Shown here in pieces: positions 17,709 through 26,571 of a DNA stretch of 64,000 bases (positions are counted from its first letter, which is position 1; each line of letters starts with the position of its first letter). The notes beneath the pieces were generated by a model. The model was not told where the DNA came from. It searched no databases and worked only from the letters and a program-made list of their open reading frames with translations. This stretch comes from Micromonospora violae. GTDB taxonomy: Bacteria > Actinomycetota > Actinomycetes > Mycobacteriales > Micromonosporaceae. The translations under genes and the position numbers were made by a program. The DNA is taken from NCBI RefSeq assembly GCF_004217135.1, contig NZ_SHKK01000001.1, positions 434,001-498,000 on the forward strand. The letters are read 5' to 3'.

Positions 17709-17768
17709 GCGAACCGATTCGACGAATCGATTCGCCCGAAGATAGGTCTGGCTGTGCCCGAAGGTCAA
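17709..17768 (-). promoter_or_regulatory. promoter of the transporter/GH63 operon with tandem LacI operators
   Basis: On the minus strand TTGACC (17768-17763) and TATCTT (17744-17739) are 18 bp apart. Three bases after the -10 comes an operator GCGAATCGATTCGT (17735-17722), directly joined to a second copy TCGAATCGGTTCGC (17722-17709). A repressor bound here would block transcription start. Confidence 0.7.
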
Positions 17769-17831
17769 GGGTCAGGCGGCCGCTCCGGGTGGATCGCTGG
17801 GCAACATGGCCGTCACCGGGCCGTCACTTCA

Positions 17832-17880
17832 TTGACATCGTTCAGTTCGCAGTCCTACGATCCGTGCGAATCGATTCGCA
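17832..17880 (+). promoter_or_regulatory. promoter and LacI operator of the GH39-like gene
   Basis: TTGACA (17832-17837), an 18-bp spacer and TACGAT (17856-17861) are followed after 4 bp by the perfect 16-bp palindrome TGCGAATCGATTCGCA (17865-17880). The -35, -10, spacer length and operator are the same as at 19838-19887. Confidence 0.75.
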
Positions 17881-17929
17881 AGAGCTGCCCTCCGGAGAGC
17901 GTCCCCCGCGCCCCACCAAGGAGCCGCCC

Positions 17930-19765
17930 GTGAAAACCCCGTCCCGCAGCAGGCCAGGACGAGCCCGTGTGCTGGTGGCCCGACTCGCCGTCGGTCTGCT
18001 CGCCGCTGCTGCCACCGTCACCGTCGTCTCGTCCCCCGCCCGGGCCGCCGACGAGTCGATCAGCGTCAACTTCGCCACCACCAGCGGCGCGCCGACCTAC
18101 CGCGCTTCCGGCTGGATCTATGGCATGACCGAAAACGCCAGCGGTCCCGCCGACCACTTCTACCGCGACGTCAAGTTCCAGTACATGCGGGCCGGCGGCG
18201 CGCAGCTTCCGGGAAGTGGCTGGGTCGGCGGCACCTACGACCGCCGTTGGAACTCCACACTCGCCCAGGCGCGACGGACCGCCGCCCTCGGCGGGACGTT
18301 CATCATCCTGCCGCATGATCTCTGGGGTGCCGACGGCGCCGGAATCTCCCGCTTCCCCGGGGACAACGGCAACTGGAGCGACTACGACGCCTTCCTGACC
18401 CGCCTGATCAACGATGTCCGGGCGTCCGGGCTGTCGGTGCAGTGGGACATCTGGAACGAGCCCAACATCACCATCTTCTGGAACCGGCCGATCTCCCAGT
18501 ACCTCGAACTCTGGCGGCGGACCTACCAGCGCCTCCGGGCCGAGTTCCCCAACCAGCTCATCGTCGGGCCGAGCTGTGCCTGCGTTCCGTCGACCACGCA
18601 CACCTTCTGGAACCAGTACCTGGACTTCGTCCGCTCGACCAACACCGTGCCGGACATCATCAGCTGGCACTCGCTCCCCGGCGACCCGGTCGCGAACGTC
18701 GCCGCCGCCAACGCCACCCTGGACCCCCGTGGCATCGCCCACCCGCGTCCGTACCAGATCAACGAGTACGGCGCGCCCGACGAGCAGAACCCGGCCGACG
18801 GCGCCTGGTACATCGCGCGGTTGGAGCGGGCCCGGGCCGACGGCCTGCGGGCGAACTGGGCCAGCGGCGGCAGCCTGCACAACGACCTCGGCAACCTGTT
18901 GATCCGTAACTCGGCCGGCCAGCACCAGCCCAAGGGTGAGTGGTGGAACTACCGCTTCTACGCCTCGCAGGTCGGGGAGAACGTCGGGGTGACCCCCAGT
19001 CAGTCGTACGACGCGTACGCCACGAAGGCGGCCGGGGTGGCGAAGATCCTGGTCGGTGGTGGTCGCACCACCGGCAACCTGACCGTCAACCTGCAACGCC
19101 TCGACACCACCAGTGGCATCGTGCAGAACAACCAGGTCCGGGTGCTCACCCAACGCATCCCGCACAACGGTGGCGGTGCCGTGGCAGGCCCGATCACGGT
19201 CTCGAACAGCGTGGTCGGCGTGTCCAACACCAACGCCACCGTGACCCTGCCGTACGCCAACCAGACCGACACCTACGCCGTGACGCTGCTGCCTCCCTCG
19301 GAGGGCGGCTTCCAGTCGGTGGCGGTGGCGCAACACTCGCAGCAGTGCCTGAACAACCCCGGGCTGAGCACCGCCGACGGCAACGTCCAACAGCAGAACC
19401 ACTGTGACGGCGGTGACCAGCAGCTCTGGAACTTCCGACCGGTCGCCGGCGTGGCCAACACCTACACCGTGGTCAACCAGCAGAGCGGCAAGTGCCTCGA
19501 TGTCAGCGGCGTGTCCACCGCCGACGGCGCGGCCGTGCACCAGTGGACCTGCCTCAACGGTCTCAACCAGCAGTTCACCCTGCGCAAGGTGACCTACTCG
19601 GGCAACGACTCGCACGACTACCAACTCGTCGCCCGGCACAGCGGCAAGTGCGTCGACGTGGGCTCGGTCTCCACGGCGGCCGGCGCGGCGGTCCTCCAGT
19701 GGACCTGTCGGGCGGCCAACCAGGGCAGCCCGCTGAACCAGACCTGGCGGATCCTGGGGCGGTAG
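17930..19765 (+). CDS. secreted clan GH-A (GH39-like) glycosidase with RICIN domain
   Basis: 611 residues from GTG 17930, which has AAGGAG 6 bp upstream. The frame opens earlier at 17789, but that part contains the promoter and operator. A signal peptide ends near ARAADE. The TIM-barrel region carries WDIWNEPN with the acid/base Glu177 and INEYGAP with the candidate nucleophile Glu279, the pattern of clan GH-A families such as GH39. A beta-sandwich (about 350-460) and a ricin-B lectin (about 470-611; QSGKCLDVSG, QQFTLRKV, HSGKCVDVG) follow. A xylosidase or arabinosidase role fits the regulon, but the family assignment is tentative. Confidence 0.75.
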   Translation: MKTPSRSRPGRARVLVARLAVGLLAAAATVTVVSSPARAADESISVNFATTSGAPTYRASGWIYGMTENASGPADHFYRDVKFQYMRAGGAQLPGSGWVGGTYDRRWNSTLAQARRTAALGGTFIILPHDLWGADGAGISRFPGDNGNWSDYDAFLTRLINDVRASGLSVQWDIWNEPNITIFWNRPISQYLELWRRTYQRLRAEFPNQLIVGPSCACVPSTTHTFWNQYLDFVRSTNTVPDIISWHSLPGDPVANVAAANATLDPRGIAHPRPYQINEYGAPDEQNPADGAWYIARLERARADGLRANWASGGSLHNDLGNLLIRNSAGQHQPKGEWWNYRFYASQVGENVGVTPSQSYDAYATKAAGVAKILVGGGRTTGNLTVNLQRLDTTSGIVQNNQVRVLTQRIPHNGGGAVAGPITVSNSVVGVSNTNATVTLPYANQTDTYAVTLLPPSEGGFQSVAVAQHSQQCLNNPGLSTADGNVQQQNHCDGGDQQLWNFRPVAGVANTYTVVNQQSGKCLDVSGVSTADGAAVHQWTCLNGLNQQFTLRKVTYSGNDSHDYQLVARHSGKCVDVGSVSTAAGAAVLQWTCRAANQGSPLNQTWRILGR

Positions 19766-19779
19766 GCACCCTACGGGGG

Positions 19780-19822
19780 AGGTGACGCGCTGACCGTCCG
19801 CCCGGCGGTCAGCGCGTCGCCT
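19780..19822 (+). terminator. terminator of the GH39-like gene
   Basis: A 17-bp stem with one wobble pair (19780-19796 against 19806-19822) around a 9-nt loop, 15 nt after the stop codon and just upstream of the next gene's -35. Confidence 0.8.
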
Positions 19823-19837
19823 GGGCCACCGCATTCA

Positions 19838-19887
19838 TTGACATGAATTAAACAAAGGTCATACGATTCGCTGCGAATCGATTCGCC
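19838..19887 (+). promoter_or_regulatory. promoter and LacI operator of the second GH54 gene
   Basis: TTGACA (19838-19843), an 18-bp spacer and TACGAT (19862-19867) are followed after 5 bp by GCGAATCGATTCGC (19873-19886). The arrangement copies the promoter at 17832, so the two enzymes should be co-regulated. Confidence 0.75.
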
Positions 19888-19953
19888 ATCGCCCACCACC
19901 CCCATGGCGCGTCGACAATCCCCCGCGCCTCCACGACTTCCGAGGAGCACCTC

Positions 19954-21528
19954 GTGCGAACCCCGTCCCCCAGCGTGCCCGGAAAAGCCCGTGACCTCAT
20001 CCCGAGACGTCATCGCACCCGACGGCTGACCGCCCTGGCGGGTGCTCTGGCCGCCGTTCTCGTCGGCATCGGAGCCGCCCCGGGTGCCCCGTCGCCCATC
20101 GCCGAGGCGGCCGCCGCCCCGATGGCGGCCGCCATCGAACCGGGGCAGAGCACCCGAATCATCGGCACCCAGTCCGGCCGCTGCCTCGAAGTGCCCAACT
20201 CCAGCACCACCAACGGCACCCAGACGCAACTCTGGGACTGCAACGGCAGTGCCGGCCAGACCTGGACGTGGACGTCGAGCAAGCAACTCCAGGCGTACGG
20301 CAACAAGTGCCTGGACGCCTCCGGCCGAGGCACCACCAACGGCACCCAGGTGATCATCTGGGACTGCAACGGCCAGAACAACCAGCAGTGGAACGTCAAC
20401 AGCAACGGCACCATCACCGGCGTGCAGTCCGGGCTCTGCCTCGACGCCAACGGCGCCGCCACCGCGAACGGCACCAAGATCATCCTGTGGGCCTGCAACG
20501 GTGGTGCGAACCAGCAGTGGGCCTCGCCGACCACCACCCCGCCGCCGACCAACCCGCCGACCGGCGCTCGCCCGTGCGACATCTACGCCTCCGGCGGCAC
20601 CCCGTGCATCGCGGCGCACAGCACCACCCGGGCCCTCTTTGAGGCGTACGCGGGCAACCTGTACCAGGTCCGACGCTCCTCGGACAACACGACCCGCAAC
20701 ATCGGGCTCACCGCTACCGGCGGCACCGCCAACGCGGCGACGCAGGACTCGTTCTGCACCGGCACGACCTGCGTGATCACTGTCGTCTTCGACCAGTCCG
20801 GGCGCGGAAACGACCTCTGGTACCAGGGGTCGAGCGTGGTGCCGGGCTCGCCGCAGAGCAAGCCGGCGATCGCGACCTCGGAGTCGCTGACCGTGGGCGG
20901 CGCGAAGGCGTACTCGCTCTACATCAACCCCGGCAACAGCTACTGGCGCGACGGGCACCTCACCGGCGTGCCGACCGGCGCGGCGCCCGAGGGCATGTAC
21001 ATGGTGACCAGCGGGACCCACGTCAACAGCGGCTGCTGCTTCGACTACGGCAACAGCGAGACGACCCGCAAGGCCGACGCCGCCGGCGCGATGGACGCCA
21101 TCAACTTCAGCAAGCAGTGCTGGTTCGGCGGTTGCTCCGGCAGCGGGCCCTGGGTGCAGGCCGACCTCGAGTGGGGTCTCTTCCCGGGTGGCAGCAGCTC
21201 CTGGAACCCGAACCAACGCGCGTTCACCAGCAAGTTCGTCACCGCGACGCTGAAGAACAACGGCACGACCCGCTTCGCCATCAAGGGCAGCGACGCCCAG
21301 TCCGGCAGCCTCTACACGCTGTATGACGGCTCGCTCCCGCCGGGATACAGCCCGATGAAGAAGCAGGGCGCGATCATCCTGGGCAGTGGCGGTGACTGCT
21401 GCAAGCCCGACGGCGGGGCCAACCTGAGCGCCGGCACCTTCTACGAGGGTGCGATGGTCGCCGGTTACCCGTCCGACGCGACCGAGAACGCGGTGCAGGC
21501 CAGCGTGGTGGGCGCCGGTTACCGCTGA
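19954..21528 (+). CDS. abfB: secreted GH54 alpha-L-arabinofuranosidase with N-terminal RICIN domain
   Basis: 524 residues from GTG 19954 (GAGGAG at 7 bp). A long signal region (about 1-60) is followed by a ricin-B lectin (about 65-190; GRCLEVPN, NKCLDASG, GLCLDANG repeats), a TTTPPPTNPP linker and the GH54 catalytic domain (about 206-524). The catalytic part starts RPCDIYASGGTPCIAAHSTTRAL, has the vicinal pair in SGCCFDYG and the nucleophile motif DLEWGLF (Glu406). It is close to the product of 10099-11577 in both domains, but the lectin is moved from the C- to the N-terminal side. It would release arabinofuranose from arabinan or arabinoxylan in the medium. Confidence 0.9.
   Translation: MRTPSPSVPGKARDLIPRRHRTRRLTALAGALAAVLVGIGAAPGAPSPIAEAAAAPMAAAIEPGQSTRIIGTQSGRCLEVPNSSTTNGTQTQLWDCNGSAGQTWTWTSSKQLQAYGNKCLDASGRGTTNGTQVIIWDCNGQNNQQWNVNSNGTITGVQSGLCLDANGAATANGTKIILWACNGGANQQWASPTTTPPPTNPPTGARPCDIYASGGTPCIAAHSTTRALFEAYAGNLYQVRRSSDNTTRNIGLTATGGTANAATQDSFCTGTTCVITVVFDQSGRGNDLWYQGSSVVPGSPQSKPAIATSESLTVGGAKAYSLYINPGNSYWRDGHLTGVPTGAAPEGMYMVTSGTHVNSGCCFDYGNSETTRKADAAGAMDAINFSKQCWFGGCSGSGPWVQADLEWGLFPGGSSSWNPNQRAFTSKFVTATLKNNGTTRFAIKGSDAQSGSLYTLYDGSLPPGYSPMKKQGAIILGSGGDCCKPDGGANLSAGTFYEGAMVAGYPSDATENAVQASVVGAGYR
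20146..20523 (+). repeat. RICIN module shared with two other genes
   Basis: This lectin-coding segment is repeated at 10102-10488 (minus strand) and 48820-49203 (plus strand). The last third, encoding TGVQSGLCLDANGAATANGT, is the same in all three proteins. The module is used at the N-terminus here and at the C-terminus in the other two. Confidence 0.7.
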
Positions 21529-21550
21529 CCCGGTGACGCCGGAACGGGTC

Positions 21551-21586
21551 GTGCGCCGGTCACCACCTGCATGGTGACCGGCGCAC
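21551..21586. terminator. bidirectional terminator between GH54 and CE1 genes
   Basis: A perfect 15-bp stem GTGCGCCGGTCACCA (21551-21565) pairs with 21572-21586 around a 6-nt loop between two convergent genes. Confidence 0.85.
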
Positions 21587-21610
21587 GGTCTTGTTGACGC
21601 CAGCCTGGTC

Positions 21611-22945
21611 TCAGGCGATGGTGCAGGACGCGCCGTTGAGCGTGAACGAGGACGGTCGGGCGTTGTTACCGGTGTGGGTGGCCTGGAAGCCGATGGTCAC
21701 CGAGCCGTTGGCGGGGATCGCGGCGTTGTAGCTGACGTTGCGGGCCGTAACCTGCCCGGAGCTGGGCGAGTAGGTGGCGTTCCAGCCCGAGGTGATGGTC
21801 TGCCCACCCGGCAGGGTGAAGGCCAGTGACCAGCCGTTGACGGCACTGGTGCCGGTGTTCGTGATGGTGATGTTCTCGGTCAGCCCGGTGTTCCAGGCAT
21901 TGAGGTCGACGCTCACCCGGCACGCGCCCGACGTCGGCGGCGGGGTGGTCGGCGGGGGAGTGGTCGGCGGCGGGGTGGTCGGCGGCGGGGTGGTCGGGGG
22001 TGGCGTCGTGGGGTTGGTCAGTCCGAAGAACGTGATGGCGGACGCGGCCATGCCGCCGGAGGGCAGGCTGTGCCCGGCCCCCTGGATGCTGTACGCCTCG
22101 ACCTGGACCGTGCCGCTGCTGTCGGCGTACCGACGGCGGTTCCAGTTGGCCTGGGGAGTGTCGGTGGAGGTGGGTGTCTGGCTCAGCCCGAACACGTTGG
22201 TCCACTGCTCGATTGCCTCCTGCAACAGCGAGTACGGCACGAGCGTGTCGTTGGTGCCGTGCCACAGCTGCACCCGTGGCCGGGGCCCGGAGTAGCCCGG
22301 GTACGCCTGGCGGACCGCGTCGCCCCACTGCTGGGGAGTCCGGTTCATGTTCCCGCCGGTGCACTGGCTGCTGCCGGGCGGGTAGTCCGCCGCGTTGGCG
22401 AAGCAGTTGAACGGCACGCCCATGAACGCGGCGCCGGCCTTGAACACGTCGGGGTAGAGGGCCAGCATGTGGTTGGTCATCATGCCGCCGGACGAGCTGC
22501 CGGTGGCGTAGACCCGGTCCGGGTCGGCCGCGTACTGCTGTTGGGCGTACCGGATCATCGAGATGATCGAGACCGGGTCGCTGCCCCCACCACGCCGTTT
22601 GGCGGCGTCCGACCAGGTGTCGAAGCAGTTGCCGAACCCGGCCTGCTGGGTCGCCGACGGGTAGATGACGATGTATCCGTAGCGGTCGGCGAGGCTGGCG
22701 AACTCGCTGCCGGAGTAGAAGCCCGGGCCGGACCCGCCGCAGCCGTGCATGGCCACCACGACCCCTGGCCGCGCCGGTCGGTTGTCCGGCACGTAGATGT
22801 GCATGCGCATCCGGCCCGGGTTGTCGCCGAAGCTGGTCACCTCGGTCAGTGACGCCGCGTACGCGGGCCCGACCGTGGGGGCCACCAGGCCGGTCGCCAC
22901 CAGCGATGCGGCCAGGGCGAGTAGCAGTTTCCTTCTGATTTTCAC
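21611..22945 (-). CDS. secreted PHB-depolymerase-type (CE1) esterase with C-terminal CBM2
   Basis: 444 residues from GTG 22945, which has AAAGGAG upstream; the frame opens at 23248 but the extra part is not protein-like. A signal peptide ends near AYAAS. The catalytic domain (about 32-320) has the CE1/PHB-depolymerase layout: VVAMHGCGGS oxyanion strand, ATGSSSGG elbow with nucleophile Ser151, QLWHGTNDTLVPY with the Asp, and GAGHSLP with the His. A long Thr/Pro linker and a CBM2 (about 345-444; LNAWNTGLTENI, VNGWSLAF, SGWNATY) follow. Acetylxylan or feruloyl esterase activity is the likely role. It diverges from a PaaX-type gene. Confidence 0.85.
   Translation of the reverse strand: MKIRRKLLLALAASLVATGLVAPTVGPAYAASLTEVTSFGDNPGRMRMHIYVPDNRPARPGVVVAMHGCGGSGPGFYSGSEFASLADRYGYIVIYPSATQQAGFGNCFDTWSDAAKRRGGGSDPVSIISMIRYAQQQYAADPDRVYATGSSSGGMMTNHMLALYPDVFKAGAAFMGVPFNCFANAADYPPGSSQCTGGNMNRTPQQWGDAVRQAYPGYSGPRPRVQLWHGTNDTLVPYSLLQEAIEQWTNVFGLSQTPTSTDTPQANWNRRRYADSSGTVQVEAYSIQGAGHSLPSGGMAASAITFFGLTNPTTPPPTTPPPTTPPPTTPPPTTPPPTSGACRVSVDLNAWNTGLTENITITNTGTSAVNGWSLAFTLPGGQTITSGWNATYSPSSGQVTARNVSYNAAIPANGSVTIGFQATHTGNNARPSSFTLNGASCTIA
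21936..22010 (-). repeat. five 15-bp repeats encoding a TTPPP linker
   Basis: Five tandem copies of a GGCGGCGGGGTGGTC unit encode the TPPPT linker between the esterase and CBM2 domains. A shorter three-unit version is at 1075-1119 in the other CBM2 esterase. Such tracts can expand or shrink by slippage. Confidence 0.8.
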
Positions 22946-23107
22946 CGCACGACTCCTTTGATTGGCGGTGCAGGCTGAATTGGCCGTGCGGTCCGGTCGC
23001 GGGGCTGCCCGATTCCCGCGGTGATCGCACGATGCCCGGTACCTGTGGCTCGCCCAGCCCGGCTTCGGATGGCGTCGCGTGGCAATTAGTGTTCCCTCCG
23101 GACCAAC

Positions 23108-23117
23108 AAGTGTCAAT
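23108..23117 (-). promoter_or_regulatory. TTGACACTT element upstream of the CE1-CBM2 gene
   Basis: AAGTGTCAAT on the plus strand is identical to 2199-2208. Read on the minus strand it gives TTGACACTT, a -35-like box about 170 bp before the esterase start; a matching -10 is poor (AACACT at 17 bp). It lies between the divergent esterase and PaaX genes. The rest of 22946-23193 shows nothing else recognisable. Confidence 0.4.
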
Positions 23118-23193
23118 CGAGGATTCTCTATGTGGTGAGTCGCGGTGCTCCGTCTACAGTCGTCATACCGTCCCCGAGGAGCACGGAGCGCCT

Positions 23194-24219
23194 GTGGCAA
23201 GCCTCTTCGACATCGACGAGATCTATCCGGACGACGGAGACCACCCACTCCGGCTGCCCCGAAGGCAGGTCGGCAACTCGCCCCAGGGTGTCGCGGTGAC
23301 CCTGCTCGCCGACTACACGCTGCGGACCCGGGTCGCCCTTCCGTCCGCCGCCATCGTGGCGCTGCTCGGGGAGACCGGCGTGACGACGGCCGGAGCCCGG
23401 ACCGCGATCAGCCGGTTGGCCCGCCGCGGCGTCCTGGAGGGCAGCCGACTGGGGCGACGCAGCTCCTACCGGCTCAGTCGCGCCGCCGCCGCCAACCTCT
23501 CCGCCGGTGGGCACTGGATCCTCGCCTCCACCACCTCCACGGCGCGGTGGGACGGGTGCTGGACCATCGTCGCCTTCTCGCTGCCGCAGGATCGCAGTAC
23601 GCAGCGCCGGGCGCTGCGGGCACAACTTCGGTGGCTCGGTTACGCGCCGCTGTACGACGGGTTGTGGATTTCGCCGCAGGAGCTGACTCCTGCGGCTCGG
23701 GCCGAACTCGATCGGCTCACCCTCGGCGCCGTGACGGTGTTTCGCGGGCGACAGACCGCGCTCGCCTCGACCATCCACCGCGCGCCGATCGAGGCGTGGG
23801 ACATCGAGGCGATCAGCCGGAGTTACGACGCGTTTCTCCGGCGCTGGACGCCGTTGTTGCCCGGTGTGGTGTCCGGGCAGGTCGACGGCGCCGCCGCGGT
23901 GCGGGCGCGTACCGAGGTGATGGACACCTTCCGGCGGTTCCCCGTCCTCGATCCGCAGTTGCCGGTGGAACTCCTCCCGCGCGACTGGCTCCGGCGTCCG
24001 GCGCGGGAATTGTTCGCGGCCATCTACGACGGGCTCGCCGCACCCGCCGAGCGACACGTCCGGGCGGTCGTCGAGCAGTTCGCCGACGCCGCGCAGCCCG
24101 GCATCGAGGCGCACACCACCGCCGACCTGGTGGCCGGCATACGCGCCGACGGGCTGCGTGGTCACCTACCCGGCCGGGCGCAGCCGTCTCCGAGCGGATC
24201 GGCCACCGGCTGCTCGTGA
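23194..24219 (+). CDS. PaaX-family transcriptional regulator
   Basis: 341 residues from GTG 23194, preceded by AGGAG; the frame is open from 23032, but the upstream part contains the divergent promoter. It has the PaaX winged helix (VALPSAAIVALLGETGVTTAGARTAISRLARRGVLEGSRLGRRSSYRLS), the central domain (WDGCWTIVAFSLPQD, LGYAPLYDGLWISP) and the C-terminal domain (VMDTFRRFPVLDPQLPVELLPRDW). It is a clear relative of the protein at 2240-3226, and both stand next to a CBM2-bearing esterase. A ligand derived from ferulate or another acyl group (as a CoA thioester) is a reasonable guess from family knowledge. Confidence 0.85.
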   Translation: MASLFDIDEIYPDDGDHPLRLPRRQVGNSPQGVAVTLLADYTLRTRVALPSAAIVALLGETGVTTAGARTAISRLARRGVLEGSRLGRRSSYRLSRAAAANLSAGGHWILASTTSTARWDGCWTIVAFSLPQDRSTQRRALRAQLRWLGYAPLYDGLWISPQELTPAARAELDRLTLGAVTVFRGRQTALASTIHRAPIEAWDIEAISRSYDAFLRRWTPLLPGVVSGQVDGAAAVRARTEVMDTFRRFPVLDPQLPVELLPRDWLRRPARELFAAIYDGLAAPAERHVRAVVEQFADAAQPGIEAHTTADLVAGIRADGLRGHLPGRAQPSPSGSATGCS

Positions 24220-24257
24220 ACCGGGCGGTGCGCCGCCGGGTCGTCGTCGGCCGACGA

Positions 24258-24273
24258 CTGTGAGCGATAACAG
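24258..24273. promoter_or_regulatory. LacI-type operator candidate downstream of PaaX
   Basis: CTGTGAGCGATAACAG is an imperfect palindrome of LacI type. Its core GTGAGCGATAACA (24260-24272) recurs in exact reverse complement at 24430-24442. In the 459-bp gap 24220-24678 only these two sites and a possible promoter were found. Confidence 0.45.
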
Positions 24274-24416
24274 GGTCGCAGTCCGGTCCGACCCCGGCAG
24301 CGCGCTGGTACGGCTCGTCCGCTGGTCAGGTGGTGACTGAGCACAGCTGCTCTGCGCGTCTGGTGCCCTGCGAAACATGGCGTTGCGGGGGATCGACGTG
24401 ACCGGCCCGTTACGTC

Positions 24417-24446
24417 TTGACGAACGGCATGTTATCGCTCACTCTC
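24417..24446 (+). promoter_or_regulatory. probable xylanase promoter with LacI-type operator
   Basis: TTGACG (24417-24422) is followed at 17 bp by CACTCT (24440-24445), a weak -10. TGTTATCGCTCAC (24430-24442) lies between them and is the exact reverse complement of 24260-24272. A repressor bound to both sites could loop the 170-bp interval. Confidence 0.45.
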
Positions 24447-24588
24447 GATATAGAGGGCGATCGCTGCCTTGGCTCACCGGGCGAGCCGCACGGGGTCGTA
24501 CCTCCGATCACGACGTCCGCAAGGGCATGTGGACGTCATCGGGACCCGGCAGGTGCCGGTGACAGCCGTTTCGGACTGTGCGTTCTGA

Positions 24589-26145
<1,557 letters not shown>

Positions 26146-26232
26146 CGATCGTCACCACCGACCCGGGGGAGAGGGGGCTGCCGGCCGATCGGGATCCGGC
26201 CGGCGCCCGCCCCGGGGAGGTGTGACGACAGG

Positions 26233-26256
26233 CGGCCCGCCCGGTTGGGCGGGCCG
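26233..26256 (+). terminator. terminator of the xylanase gene
   Basis: A perfect 10-bp stem CGGCCCGCCC (26233-26242) pairs with 26247-26256 around GGTT, 87 nt after the stop codon. Confidence 0.75.
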
Positions 26257-26312
26257 TCATAACCGTCGCGCCGACGTCAGTTCTAACGATCACTTGGATC
26301 GACGCCAATCAT

Positions 26313-26327
26313 TTGACGTATGACGTT
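26313..26327. promoter_or_regulatory. weak TGACG-N5-CGTCA-like site before the RICIN esterase
   Basis: TTGACGTATGACGTTTC keeps the left half and spacing of the palindrome at 11628 and 28852, but its right half is CGTTT. It lies 245 bp before the esterase gene. The remaining 26257-26571 sequence shows no other signal. Confidence 0.3.
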
Positions 26328-26571
26328 TCAAGCGCTAATTTTCACCCGCGGGCCGAGCGGCCGTCGGGAGCCAGGACGGCACGCCGTGCGGTTCGACGCG
26401 GGCCTGCCGCGAAGCCCGGATCGTGGCATCGCCATCGACGTACGCCGCTGGCCGCAGGTTGCCCGCACCACACCCCCGAACGTGCTGACGCCACCACCCG
26501 GACGCCGGCACACCCGCCAGGGCACGCGTGGGCGCTCTGCCCGCCGGTGACCCCGATCGAAGGAGTGGACC

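Noticed and set aside
17855..19834. 659-codon minus-strand frame opposite the GH39-like gene
   Set aside because: No recognisable domain; it covers the promoter and operator of the real gene and has GC-rich shadow composition.
21936..22010. Tandem 15-bp repeats considered as a CRISPR or minisatellite
   Set aside because: They have no spacers and encode the TTPPP linker of the esterase in frame.
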